Shown: piece by piece, positions 1 to 7,357 of the stretch
Layout: every line of letters starts with the position of its first letter
Position numbering within the stretch: position 1 is the stretch's first letter
Origin: Aquella oligotrophica
GTDB lineage: Bacteria > Pseudomonadota > Gammaproteobacteria > Burkholderiales > UBA11063
NCBI RefSeq assembly: GCF_002892535.1
Contig: NZ_CP024847.1
Coordinates: forward strand, 310,001-374,000
DNA: 64,000 nucleotides
Direction of reading: 5' to 3'
Notes under the pieces: generated by a model
The model's database searches: none
Told to the model about the DNA's origin: nothing
Seen by the model: only the letters and a program-made list of their open reading frames with translations
Position numbers and translations under genes: made by a program

Positions 1-339
1 TATATGGTAGCTACTAACAATCAACGACCGATAGAGTTGATTTGGGGTAATTATACAGCTGAAGATTTTTATCATACTGAATTCCTTGAAAAGTGGGCAA
101 AAGAATTGAACTTCACAGCTAAACTATGTATAAATGAAGGTAATCATTCTGAATATTATACTGGTATGGTTACAGATTATATTGTGGAGAATTTTACAGA
201 TCTTAGTGACTATGAAATATACGCCTGCGGAAATGTTGCGATGATAGAAAATCTTTATGTTGTTGCCCGCTCACAATTGCAATTGGGTAAGACAGATTTC
301 TATTCTGATGCTTTTACGCCTTCTCCTGACAGTATTTGA
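1..339 (+). CDS. Flavin/ferredoxin-type NAD(P)H reductase, C-terminal part
   Basis: This is the 3' end of a gene that begins before the window; the frame is open through base 1, so the ATG at base 4 is probably internal. The visible part matches the NAD(P)H-binding half of the ferredoxin-reductase fold: IELIWGNY near the start (the PVxLxWG strand that follows the nucleotide loop), then YACGNVAMIE at about residues 74-83, the usual YxCGxxxMxE motif that closes over the nicotinamide. Relatives include Fre-type flavin reductases and proteins annotated as CDP-6-deoxy-glucoseen reductases. The N-terminal FAD domain and any [2Fe-2S] domain are outside the window, so the exact subtype cannot be decided. 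The gene is followed 15 nt later by a small lipoprotein gene on the same strand. Confidence 0.75.
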   Translation, partial: YMVATNNQRPIELIWGNYTAEDFYHTEFLEKWAKELNFTAKLCINEGNHSEYYTGMVTDYIVENFTDLSDYEIYACGNVAMIENLYVVARSQLQLGKTDFYSDAFTPSPDSI

Positions 340-354
340 CTTTAATATTAGTAT

Positions 355-543
355 ATGATACGTTTATTTGTTGTTATAATTTCTTCGCTTGGTATTTTAG
401 TTGCCTGTGGTTATAAAGGACCATTGTATTTACCTAAGAAAAATAATAATCCGCCATCGGCAGCTACTTCGGTTCCAATAAAAGCTGAATCTACCCCAGC
501 AGTGGCTGAATCAGCAATTAATAACAAAAATAAAGAATCATGA
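355..543 (+). CDS. lptM: LptM-like small outer-membrane lipoprotein
   Basis: The protein has 62 residues. A short hydrophobic signal ends in the lipobox LVAC at about residues 15-18, and the residues right after the Cys read GYKGPLYLP. The pattern CGxKGPLYLP is the hallmark of the LptM/YifL family, which in E. coli assists oxidative maturation of the LPS translocon LptD. The rest is a low-complexity Pro/Ala/Lys tail, as is usual for the family. In many proteobacteria the gene lies before lysA; here it instead ends at a strong bidirectional hairpin, with the reductase gene upstream. No clear Shine-Dalgarno precedes the ATG, so translation may be coupled to the upstream gene. Family assignment rests on the lipobox-adjacent motif. 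Confidence 0.75.
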   Translation: MIRLFVVIISSLGILVACGYKGPLYLPKKNNNPPSAATSVPIKAESTPAVAESAINNKNKES

Positions 544-555
544 TGTGGACTAGAA

Positions 556-593
556 ATAATAAACCCGGTAAAGTTTTACCGGGTTTATTATTA
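556..593. terminator. Bidirectional intrinsic terminator
   Basis: A perfect 17-bp inverted repeat lies here, with arms at 556-572 and 575-591. The GC core is CCCGG/CCGGG, and the AT ends supply U-rich flanks in both directions. It sits 12 nt after the lptM-like gene and 20 nt beyond the end of the small minus-strand ORF, so it can serve both. Confidence 0.8.
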
Positions 594-613
594 TCTTCTA
601 GCTTGGTATTGTC

Positions 614-712
614 TTATTTTTGTTTTTGGGCTAAGTATAGAAAAGTTCCCGTTACGCCAAATAATACCAGAACCACTGAGCCATAGATGGCTGCATAAAT
701 TAAATCACTCAT
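614..712 (-). CDS. 32-residue single-span membrane peptide
   Basis: The ATG at 712 is preceded by AGAGGAAAG at Shine-Dalgarno distance, and the frame gives a 32-residue peptide: MSDLIYAAIYG, then a hydrophobic run to about residue 28, then AQKQK. One transmembrane helix with a short acidic N-terminus and a Lys-rich C-terminus suggests the C-terminus faces the cytoplasm. It ends just before the shared terminator. The size and topology recall small subunits of respiratory oxidases and other regulatory micro-membrane proteins, but I do not recognise the sequence and no partner gene is adjacent. The evidence for it being real is the good RBS, the clean hydrophobic segment and the terminator placed after it. 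Confidence 0.6.
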   Translation of the reverse strand: MSDLIYAAIYGSVVLVLFGVTGTFLYLAQKQK

Positions 713-940
713 GATTGCTTTCCTCTTATATTATTACAGAATTATACTTTAAACCTGAGCTAAATGCAATAATCTATACGTCTGTTTATCATGGTTGCTT
801 CAGATATGAAAGGGAATTTTTCCTGCCTAAGTATAAAAGAATACGTTATAAAAGAAGTCTGGTAGTTCCCCTTTGGCTTTATCTATCATAAAAATTTTCA
901 TATGTGCAAAATTACACAAATATATGTGTGACATTGGTTA

Positions 941-969
941 TTTACACACAGGTGTTGGTTTAGTAAAAT
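941..969 (+). promoter_or_regulatory. Sigma70-type promoter for the lipoprotein gene at 1013
   Basis: A -35 TTTACA at 941-946 and a -10 TAAAAT at 964-969 are separated by 17 nt, about 44 nt before the start codon. The -35 lies in a cluster of ACACA/TGTGT repeats (914-929 and 925-949), which could be a regulator site. The rest of the 713-1012 gap shows nothing else I can support. Confidence 0.6.
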
Positions 970-1012
970 ATCGGTGTAAGCAAAAAATAAATTTTAACTC
1001 AAGGGGTTTCAT

Positions 1013-1657
1013 ATGAAAAAATTCGCACAAATCACGATTCTTCTTACTTCAGTTTTAACTTTAGTTGCATGTAATAATAATGTTGGTAACCAAGGATTTA
1101 ATCAGCAAAACCATCCAATGACAACAGATACAATAGCTGCTGTTGAATCTACGCCAGCAACACCAACTCCGGTCGTACCTGCCGGATTTGAAACTGATGC
1201 AGCGAGCTGTACTGCTAATGGTGGTAAATTGTTAGTTGGTGTAGTTACTGATACTCCATGGTATGAAAGTAGTAATGATATTATGCAGGGTGTAGAGTTA
1301 TCACATACCCATATACTGGTACTGCCATTAGCTGAGGCTGGTAGTAAAAGTCTTTATGATATTGCAGCTGATAATGTCTTTGCTACAGGCTATGACCAGG
1401 CACAGCCATTGCAGGAAGTACCAAATCCGCTAAATACATTAACCCCGGGAACTACAATAGAAGCTTGTGGGATTACCTACACTCAGACACCGAATGCCCA
1501 ATCTCCAGCTAGTCAGGGAATTCACTTTGTACATATCAATAATAATCCAATTGTACCGGGTAAAACTGATAATGGCTGGTTAAAAATAGTAAATAATAAT
1601 GGTACGCTAAGCGATAATTTGGAAGCAAATCCTGAATATCTTTATCTTTGGAATTAA
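1013..1657 (+). CDS. Hypothetical lipoprotein
   Basis: The protein has 214 residues with an N-terminal lipoprotein signal: a Lys-rich start, a hydrophobic core, and LVAC with the acylated Cys at residue 20. Asn/Gln-rich and Pro/Thr-rich linker sequence follows to about residue 60, then a globular domain with Cys at about 67 and near residue 150 that could form one disulfide. The RBS AAGGGG precedes the ATG. Residues after the Cys are NNN, without Asp at +2, so outer-membrane sorting is expected by the E. coli rule. I do not recognise the domain. It is a single-gene unit with its own promoter and terminator. Confidence 0.85.
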   Translation: MKKFAQITILLTSVLTLVACNNNVGNQGFNQQNHPMTTDTIAAVESTPATPTPVVPAGFETDAASCTANGGKLLVGVVTDTPWYESSNDIMQGVELSHTHILVLPLAEAGSKSLYDIAADNVFATGYDQAQPLQEVPNPLNTLTPGTTIEACGITYTQTPNAQSPASQGIHFVHINNNPIVPGKTDNGWLKIVNNNGTLSDNLEANPEYLYLWN

Positions 1658-1698
1658 TAGCTTACGCTATGATGATTATTGCTCTTTAGAGAATATTT

Positions 1699-1722
1699 GC
1701 CCGATTGTATGATCGGGCTTTT
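1699..1722 (+). terminator. Intrinsic terminator of the lipoprotein gene
   Basis: GCCCGAT at 1699-1705 pairs with ATCGGGC at 1712-1718 over a 6-nt loop and is followed by TTTT. It lies 41 nt after the stop codon. Confidence 0.85.
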
Positions 1723-1744
1723 GCGTATAAACTAGGTGAAAGTA

Positions 1745-1771
1745 TTATTTAAATAGGTATTTGTTATACCT
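1745..1771 (-). terminator. Possible weak terminator
   Basis: AGGTAT at 1755-1760 pairs with ATACCT at 1766-1771 over a 5-nt loop. It lies directly after the stop of the minus-strand gene, with an AT-rich but imperfect U tract beyond. Confidence 0.4.
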
Positions 1772-2869
1772 TTATAATCCGATTATTTGTTTAAAAGCGA
1801 TTGCCTGATATTGATCCGACGATGAAAAACCACTACAATTGGATAGTGTTTGGTCAATATTCACGTCACAAATATAAATACTGGGATACAAATTGTTTTT
1901 ATTTGTTATTATGTATGCGTGATTATTGTTGAAGACAATATTTATTGGCGTATAGAGATTACTTACTGCCGTTTTACATGCATTTAAAGAACCATCTCCC
2001 AGAATCTGGCAAGAGGTTATCTTTCCTTCTCCCGTTGAATTATTAACTATACTTGTATAATAGAGGTAGTTATTATAAATAGAAATACCTGTGGACTGAT
2101 TAAGATTGCTTAGGAGATTTGCGCACTGGATTAAATTTCCATTAGTGTTGATTTGACATTTTGAAATTGAACCAGTGTTAGTATATGATGAACGCGTATA
2201 TGGACTACTAATATATGCGTTGTTTTCTACGGTGGTGATATTCCATGGGAAATTGAACCCGGTGGCAGTGGTAGAACATTCTTCTAAAGAAGCAGTTAAT
2301 TTATTTACTCTACATTTTGAAATATAGCCACTGTTTAAAGAAGTAGTGCTATTATTTATATTGGTAATATAAGCATAGTTATAATCTTTAGTAAAGGCTA
2401 GCCCATGTGGCCAGTTAAATCCATTGGCAACGGTTTCACATCCTGAGAGTGTATGCATTGGCCCATTCGTATTGCATCGTGAAACGGAATTTATCAACAA
2501 ACTGCCGCTATTAGCAGAATTAACTACATATGCATATCCATTGATAAAGGTAATTGCGGTTGGTAAATCAAAAAAAGTACTCCAATTATATTCATTAGTA
2601 AAGCTTCCATCTGAGTTCATTTTTGTTGTTGTAGCCCTACCATTTGATGAAATCATATATGAATATGTAGCCATCGATGGTGGTGTTGGACTAGGCGTCG
2701 GCGAGACTGGGCTCGGTACTGGTGCGGGTGCAGGGGTAGGAACCGGAGTTGGTGTAGGTGATGGGTTTGGAGTTGGTGCTGGAGCCGAACTTTGGTTATT
2801 ACTACCGCCATTACAAGCTAGTAGTATTATAGTTGAAATTGTGGTTATGTATAGGAATCGAGTATTCAT
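1772..2869 (-). CDS. Lipoprotein with Pro/Thr linker and Cys-pair beta repeats
   Basis: The protein has 365 residues. A lipoprotein signal ends LLAC (Cys19). A Pro/Thr/Ser linker (PTPTPVPTP type) spans about residues 27-65, then comes a repeat region. At least five units of about 45-50 residues each carry a pair of cysteines around a Gly/Leu turn, for example SKCQINTNGNLIQC and TSCQILGDGSLNAC, followed by a hydrophobic strand (GLAFT, NITTV, GISIY, NIVFN, AIAFK). The regular spacing and strand pattern look like a beta-propeller, with one disulfide per blade likely. I do not recognise a function; ligand or sugar binding at the cell surface is a guess. The same Pro/Thr linker style occurs in the chitin-oxidising enzyme at 14269-16050. 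Confidence 0.85.
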   Translation of the reverse strand: MNTRFLYITTISTIILLACNGGSNNQSSAPAPTPNPSPTPTPVPTPAPAPVPSPVSPTPSPTPPSMATYSYMISSNGRATTTKMNSDGSFTNEYNWSTFFDLPTAITFINGYAYVVNSANSGSLLINSVSRCNTNGPMHTLSGCETVANGFNWPHGLAFTKDYNYAYITNINNSTTSLNSGYISKCRVNKLTASLEECSTTATGFNFPWNITTVENNAYISSPYTRSSYTNTGSISKCQINTNGNLIQCANLLSNLNQSTGISIYNNYLYYTSIVNNSTGEGKITSCQILGDGSLNACKTAVSNLYTPINIVFNNNHAYIITNKNNLYPSIYICDVNIDQTLSNCSGFSSSDQYQAIAFKQIIGL

Positions 2870-3040
2870 AATTTTCTTCTCTTATTATTTGTCTTATAAT
2901 TGGTACAGATATTATTTTACACCATTTTAATGGTTAATAACATTTTAAATATAATTGTATTCACCATTTTAGTGTTTTGATATTGATTGATAATATGGTT
3001 ACATTTATTAGCTATATAATATCTCTCAAGAAATATAATA

Positions 3041-3256
3041 ATGGCTGATGATATAAGTGTTAAATTAGGGCAATTTATAAAATTAACTAGGATGAAGAAA
3101 AGCATTACTCAGGAAGAGTTAGCTTGGCGTTGTCAGATTAATGTTAATACTTTGGGTAGAATCGAGCGTGCAGAAATTGATTTAAAATTTTCGACCTTGA
3201 ATAAACTATTGAAAGAACTCCAGCTTACATTTTCAGACTTAGAATTCCTATCATGA
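3041..3256 (+). CDS. XRE-family HTH regulator
   Basis: This 71-residue protein is a single Cro/C1-type helix-turn-helix domain: LGQFIKLTRMKK, then ITQEELAWRCQINVNTLGRIERAE, the typical TQEELA...VxxxxLxRIERG layout, and a final helix STLNKLLKELQLTFSDL. Nothing follows the domain, so it binds DNA as a small dimer with no separate sensor. The gene is isolated, with the stop 5 nt from the convergent end of the minus-strand operon at 3262-5600. Small orphan regulators of this kind often accompany accessory cassettes, and control of the neighbouring KAP NTPase genes is a reasonable inference, though the convergent order means it would have to act in trans. The RBS is weak. Confidence 0.8.
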   Translation: MADDISVKLGQFIKLTRMKKSITQEELAWRCQINVNTLGRIERAEIDLKFSTLNKLLKELQLTFSDLEFLS

Positions 3257-3261
3257 ATCTT

Positions 3262-4071
3262 TTAATCTGGTTTTTTATCAAATAGAAGTTCTTGCAAATC
3301 TGTAGCTAAGTGGTTTTTCAATTGACTATGATTTAACGGCTGAATTTTGTTTCTTAACAATTTTAAACTTATTGAGTTGTATTTATCATATATCTGAGTA
3401 ATCTTTGACGCTGCTGTTTCCGGCTTATTAAAATCAATAAGACGAATTAGATTATCAATAATTTTTTCTTTTTGAGTAAAGTTAATCTCTGAATCAATTT
3501 TTTTTGCAAAATTAAAATAAAGATTATAAAAATGTTCTAATAATTCTGAATTATCACTTAAATCTTTAGAAATTTCGTCAAACAGCTTCAATAAATTATC
3601 AAAATATTTTTCATTATTTTTTATATTATTTTTGAGCCAAGCTAAGAGGTTATCATATTTATATGAATCTTTCAACCTATCTCTAATCATCTTTTTTATT
3701 AATTCAATATCAGAAGGTGATGAGTTAATTAAATATCTTAAAATTAAAGTATTGAGTACTACATAGCCTAAACAAGATTTCTGTGGAATTTTAAATTTTG
3801 ATTTATCTTGATAGTAGGCTATATAATTTGTTAGATTTTCTGTGAAGTCTTTTTCTGTTATGTTTTGATTACTATTTTTCTCTGTTTGGTTTGCATTTAT
3901 TATGATTTTATTTATCATAAGATCATTTAGCTCCTCTTCAAGTATAAAGTAATGCTCAATAAAATCAAGTAAATTGCCTTTATCTTTAGACTCAAACAGC
4001 TCTTTGATAATAGTAACAGCTTTCAAAGACAGCTGTGCTGCATCTTGATCTTCTGCTATTTTGTACAACAT
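3262..4071 (-). CDS. Helical protein after the KAP NTPase, possibly its detached C-terminus
   Basis: The frame has 269 residues. It is almost entirely alpha-helical, Lys/Asn/Ile-rich, with no signal peptide or membrane span. I do not recognise a family. The ATG lies 17 nt after the stop of the NTPase gene and has no Shine-Dalgarno, unlike most genes here. The reading frame stays open upstream of the ATG (codons for LKDFSNR) up to the end of the NTPase gene. Adding one T in the CTTT at about 4087-4094 would join the two into one protein of roughly 780 residues, a common size for KAP-type P-loop proteins. It is therefore either a co-transcribed partner or the C-terminal half of a frameshifted gene. 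Confidence 0.65.
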   Translation of the reverse strand: MLYKIAEDQDAAQLSLKAVTIIKELFESKDKGNLLDFIEHYFILEEELNDLMINKIIINANQTEKNSNQNITEKDFTENLTNYIAYYQDKSKFKIPQKSCLGYVVLNTLILRYLINSSPSDIELIKKMIRDRLKDSYKYDNLLAWLKNNIKNNEKYFDNLLKLFDEISKDLSDNSELLEHFYNLYFNFAKKIDSEINFTQKEKIIDNLIRLIDFNKPETAASKITQIYDKYNSISLKLLRNKIQPLNHSQLKNHLATDLQELLFDKKPD

Positions 4072-4088
4072 TCTGTTGCTAAAGTCTT

Positions 4089-5600
4089 TTAAAGAAAGTC
4101 TTCATTACCAAATTTGTCAGTAATAAGGGTTTTACTAACTAGTCCAAAATCAAAAATGGTCAGCATGTCATTAAATAATTCATCAATTCTTTCCTGTGTA
4201 TATTTATTAACGTAGGCTTCCTGTTTTTCAGATTTTTCATTTCCTTGTAACTCATTATTTGAATTAGGAAAATTTAATTGCGCAATTAAATCATGAATAC
4301 TATTCTTTGGATAAGGTGAAATATAATTGTTATTTTGAATAGTTTCTATTTTTTTAGATTTTTTTATTTCCAGATATACGCATCCTAATTTAGCAAGCAT
4401 ATCCAAATAATGAGGGTTTTTGATATATAAATAAAATAATTCAGTATAATATCCATCTTTACCAAAGAGATGTTTGACGTATTTAGGGCGATACTCTTCT
4501 GCAAAAGATTTTTCATTCCACCATTTTAGTCCTTTGATTATGTTATTGATTTGATGTTTAATTATTCTGATATTAGAAGTAATATCATAAATGAATTTTA
4601 TTCCTGCTTTAATATTATCATTTTTATCATTTGCTTGTAAGATTGCTTCTATTTCTTGATTTTGATCATTACTTAGTATTTCACGAATTATGTCAGGATA
4701 TATTACATCAAATTTCTTAGAAATATTATAGGTATCACAAATAATCTTTTCCCTCAGACTTGCAAAAGCTTTATTCTCAGCTAATTCATCTTCATTCGCT
4801 GTCAAAATAATTTTACATTTTTTATGTTCCTGTAGGTAGAAGATTAAGCTGATTATAGCCTCTACATGGATATTATTTAATTTGACAATCCGTTCAACAT
4901 CATCAAAAATTATCACTCTGCCAGACCAAATAAAATCTTTCAGGGTAACTGAAGATAGTTTTATTAATAGGGAAATAAGATTTATTTTAAACAAAAATTT
5001 TATTAAACTGTTTGGTTGGCTTTCTATAATTATATGTTCAACTAGGTTACGATAGTTTTCAAATTCAGAACAGTTTAGATATACAAAAGGGACTGACTGG
5101 GATAATTGGCAATTAATCAGATTTTCTTTAATAAAAGTAGTTTTGCCAGCACCCCATTTACCGTTAAGTAAAACAATACTATTTTTAGATTCAAGAAGTG
5201 ATTTGTATATAAAGCCTGCTTTTTCATTGTTTAACTGACTTAACCGGATTTTATCTATCAATTTTCTGCTTTGACAATCACGTAGAAAATATAAAGTAGC
5301 TAATGTTAGGAATGAGAAAATACCCCAAAAATAAAAAACGTTATTAAATACAGATTTAATTAAGTTTAATAAATCAGTCTTTATTGCTTCATTTGGTGGC
5401 GTTGGATTTAAGAAAGTAAATTTGAGGTCATATTTGTAGCTATTAAGGATTGGTGTTGCTTGTTGTATTTTAGTTTTCGCCACCGTTAATTTAGGAGTTG
5501 ATGATATTATTTTCTGATTATTGCTATTGCTTTCTATCGTTACAGACCAAGCAAAGTTAATGCAAAAAATAAATAGAATGGAGCTTATTCTCTTAATCAT
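4089..5600 (-). CDS. Membrane-anchored KAP-type P-loop NTPase
   Basis: The protein has 503 residues. The N-terminus is a signal or anchor helix (residues 1-20), followed by about 60 periplasmic residues, a second span at about 83-105 (FYFWGIFSFLTLATLYFL), and then a cytoplasmic NTPase. Walker A is GKWGAGKTT at about 147-155; Walker B is VIIFDDVER at about 228-236 with the usual double acid; ILTANEDELAE downstream fits sensor 1. This order, with membrane spans next to the P-loop domain, is typical of the KAP family of STAND-like ATPases, several of which act in phage defence or toxin systems. Here the spans precede the P-loop instead of interrupting it. The end of the protein may be truncated by a frameshift (see the gene just downstream). 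Function in this organism is unknown. Confidence 0.8.
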   Translation of the reverse strand: MIKRISSILFIFCINFAWSVTIESNSNNQKIISSTPKLTVAKTKIQQATPILNSYKYDLKFTFLNPTPPNEAIKTDLLNLIKSVFNNVFYFWGIFSFLTLATLYFLRDCQSRKLIDKIRLSQLNNEKAGFIYKSLLESKNSIVLLNGKWGAGKTTFIKENLINCQLSQSVPFVYLNCSEFENYRNLVEHIIIESQPNSLIKFLFKINLISLLIKLSSVTLKDFIWSGRVIIFDDVERIVKLNNIHVEAIISLIFYLQEHKKCKIILTANEDELAENKAFASLREKIICDTYNISKKFDVIYPDIIREILSNDQNQEIEAILQANDKNDNIKAGIKFIYDITSNIRIIKHQINNIIKGLKWWNEKSFAEEYRPKYVKHLFGKDGYYTELFYLYIKNPHYLDMLAKLGCVYLEIKKSKKIETIQNNNYISPYPKNSIHDLIAQLNFPNSNNELQGNEKSEKQEAYVNKYTQERIDELFNDMLTIFDFGLVSKTLITDKFGNEDFL

Positions 5601-5777
5601 AATATATTACCAATAATTACTTGTGGATGTTCATGATATTTGGTTATCTATTTCATTATAACTCATACTAACTTGCTTATAGCGCATTTTTTAATAAAAT
5701 TCATAAAAATTTAATTTATGAATTATAATACTTGCTTACTAGATCGTGGGAATATGGCATTTCGTAAATTTGCTTTA

Positions 5778-6077
5778 TCATTTCGGTTTATCATCACAAC
5801 AGGTTACCTCCTCAGTAACCACCGAGATACCGACTACATTTGTTGCGCCCGGTGCAATTACTATCCGTGAGCTTATCCATTTTTCGCCCGGTTTAGGACT
5901 AGATAACTCATCATTGCCATAATAGCTGCGTAATACTAGATCATTAATTTTATGCTCTTTAGGAACTTCGATAGTGAGGGTTTCGCCAGTTGAAAATTCA
6001 GCATAAATTTTGTTGGTTTCTATTGGGATAATATTCCCAGCAACATCTTTAGTGTAAAATTTTACCTGTTTAGTCAT
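5778..6077 (-). CDS. Hypothetical small protein, gamma-BCH/AIM24-like size, unknown fold
   Basis: The protein has 99 residues and no signal peptide. It is beta-rich with alternating hydrophobic strands, IYAEFSTGETLTIEVP and SRIVIAPGATNVVGISVV, and ends in a CC pair (EVTCCDD) that could bind a metal or be redox-active. AAGGATTAAG precedes the ATG as a good RBS. It is the last gene of a minus-strand cluster with a tautomerase and a LuxR-type regulator, so it may act with them. I do not recognise the family, and the label only describes size and strand content. Confidence 0.65.
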   Translation of the reverse strand: MTKQVKFYTKDVAGNIIPIETNKIYAEFSTGETLTIEVPKEHKINDLVLRSYYGNDELSSPKPGEKWISSRIVIAPGATNVVGISVVTEEVTCCDDKPK

Positions 6078-6120
6078 AGTTTCTTAATCCTTTTAGCGCA
6101 AATATAATTAGTCGATAGCT

Positions 6121-6318
6121 TTATTCCGTTTTCCGTAGTTCACTAGTTAGCTGCCCGGCATAACCCCAGTCATCTAGCTCGATCTCCTGTATCACTATAT
6201 GGATATGTTCCGGCTTCTTACCCAAGACATTAACCAGTGTTTGGCTAAATTCGGCAACAATTTGCTTTTTCTGATCTTTAGTCGCACCTTTGGTTATTTG
6301 CAGATTAATGTATGGCAT
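6121..6318 (-). CDS. 4-oxalocrotonate tautomerase family protein
   Basis: The protein has 65 residues and starts MPYINLQITKGAT. After Met removal, Pro1 is the catalytic base of the 4-oxalocrotonate tautomerase family. The following beta-alpha pattern, with KDQKKQIVAEFSQTL and KPEHIHIVIQEI, matches the family throughout, and the length (60-75) is normal. Members convert 2-hydroxymuconate to oxocrotonate or act on small keto-enols and isothiocyanates; substrate cannot be told from sequence. A strong RBS (AAGGATAAAAC) precedes the ATG. It lies 48 nt after the regulator gene and 43 nt before the next ORF, on the same strand, so the three are likely one transcript. Confidence 0.9.
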   Translation of the reverse strand: MPYINLQITKGATKDQKKQIVAEFSQTLVNVLGKKPEHIHIVIQEIELDDWGYAGQLTSELRKTE

Positions 6319-6366
6319 AGTTTTATCCTTAAAAGTTAATATTAGTATCCCAGTTATTAGAGTTAC

Positions 6367-7134
6367 TTATTCTGGTAGTAGCGAGACAACAAACGGGCGA
6401 TATAATGATTCTGGAATGTACTGAAAATAACCCGCCTCAATAGCTATTTTACTCAATAATTGAGTATTTGCTCCCGGTATATTAAATTTCTCACTTAGCT
6501 GATTTGCGATTATTGATGCGATAGTACTTCGACTTAAGCTAAGCGTTTTTGCAATTTGTTCTTGTGAAAGTCCGTTTGCCAGTAAAAACATTATTTCCTG
6601 TTCCCGTCTTGACAAATCTTTATGTAGCGGATATTCTTTTGCAAGAGGTTCACTTGCCATTTTAAAAAAGTGCTCCTGAAAACCAAAAAACTTTGATTCA
6701 TGCGAGAAACTTTGAAGCGCGACTACTTCGCCATTGGGATGAAAAATTGGGGTGTAAATAACGATATGTGATTGGAATGTACTATTATATGGAAGTAAGT
6801 CAAAAAATGTGACAACTTGCCGTTCCTGAAAGACTTTTGCCTGTAAATCTAGTATCAGCTGTGCGTATTTGATAATTTCCTGTTGATTCTCGTCGGTGTA
6901 CTTATCGCCACAAATCTTTCTCGCTAATTCACTTGATTGTTTGTAGCCAAGCCCCACGACTTCTTCCCACTGTGAGAAGCCTAAGCCCTGTGCCGATTTT
7001 TGGGTACAAATTACTACTTCTAGATTGTCATTATAAATACATGAATATATCGGCTGTTCAATTAATGGCTTAAACCATGGGATCAAGACATTATTTATAT
7101 AATCCCGTCTTTCAATGGCGGTTAATTGTTGCAT
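6367..7134 (-). CDS. PAS/LuxR-type HTH transcriptional regulator
   Basis: The protein has 255 residues. The N-terminal about 170 residues look like a PAS-type sensor with little similarity to autoinducer domains: SCIYNDNLEVVICTQKSAQGLGF, then QVVTFFDLLPYNSTFQSHIVIYTPIF, and GEVVALQSFSHE. The C-terminal HTH begins at about residue 185: LSRREQEIMFLLANGLSQEQIAKTLSLSRSTI is the classical LuxR/GerE pattern. The N-terminal layout recalls two-domain PAS-LuxR regulators of Legionella and related bacteria. It leads a putative three-gene unit with the tautomerase. A palindrome at 7266-7277 sits in the divergent region before the large lipoprotein gene and is a possible binding site. Confidence 0.8.
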   Translation of the reverse strand: MQQLTAIERRDYINNVLIPWFKPLIEQPIYSCIYNDNLEVVICTQKSAQGLGFSQWEEVVGLGYKQSSELARKICGDKYTDENQQEIIKYAQLILDLQAKVFQERQVVTFFDLLPYNSTFQSHIVIYTPIFHPNGEVVALQSFSHESKFFGFQEHFFKMASEPLAKEYPLHKDLSRREQEIMFLLANGLSQEQIAKTLSLSRSTIASIIANQLSEKFNIPGANTQLLSKIAIEAGYFQYIPESLYRPFVVSLLPE

Positions 7135-7265
7135 AAATATGCCCCCTCAAATGATTTGTAATACTTTATATTATACTTCAAATTTTTCATTTTAAGCGAC
7201 TAATTCAGCAAAATCTAAAAATAACCTATTAGTTATCGGTTGTATTCGTCAAGGTGAAGTACCTA

Positions 7266-7277
7266 GTCAAATTTGAC
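7266..7277. promoter_or_regulatory. 12-bp perfect palindrome between divergent genes
   Basis: GTCAAATTTGAC is a perfect dyad in the 223-nt space between the LuxR-type regulator and the 676-residue lipoprotein. A related CGTCAA lies about 18 nt upstream. HTH regulators often bind such dyads; the link to this regulator is inference. Confidence 0.4.
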
Positions 7278-7357
7278 GATACCAGAAAAAATGGCAAACC
7301 AATAAAATAACTCCTATAGCAAATCGCTAGAGTTTAATTGTAAACAAGGGAAACATT

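Noticed and set aside
2424-2930. 168-residue plus-strand frame over the Pro/Thr-linker lipoprotein gene
   Set aside because: It is the antisense of a real gene with a good signal peptide; its Gly/Val repeats are just the reverse of the Pro/Thr codons.
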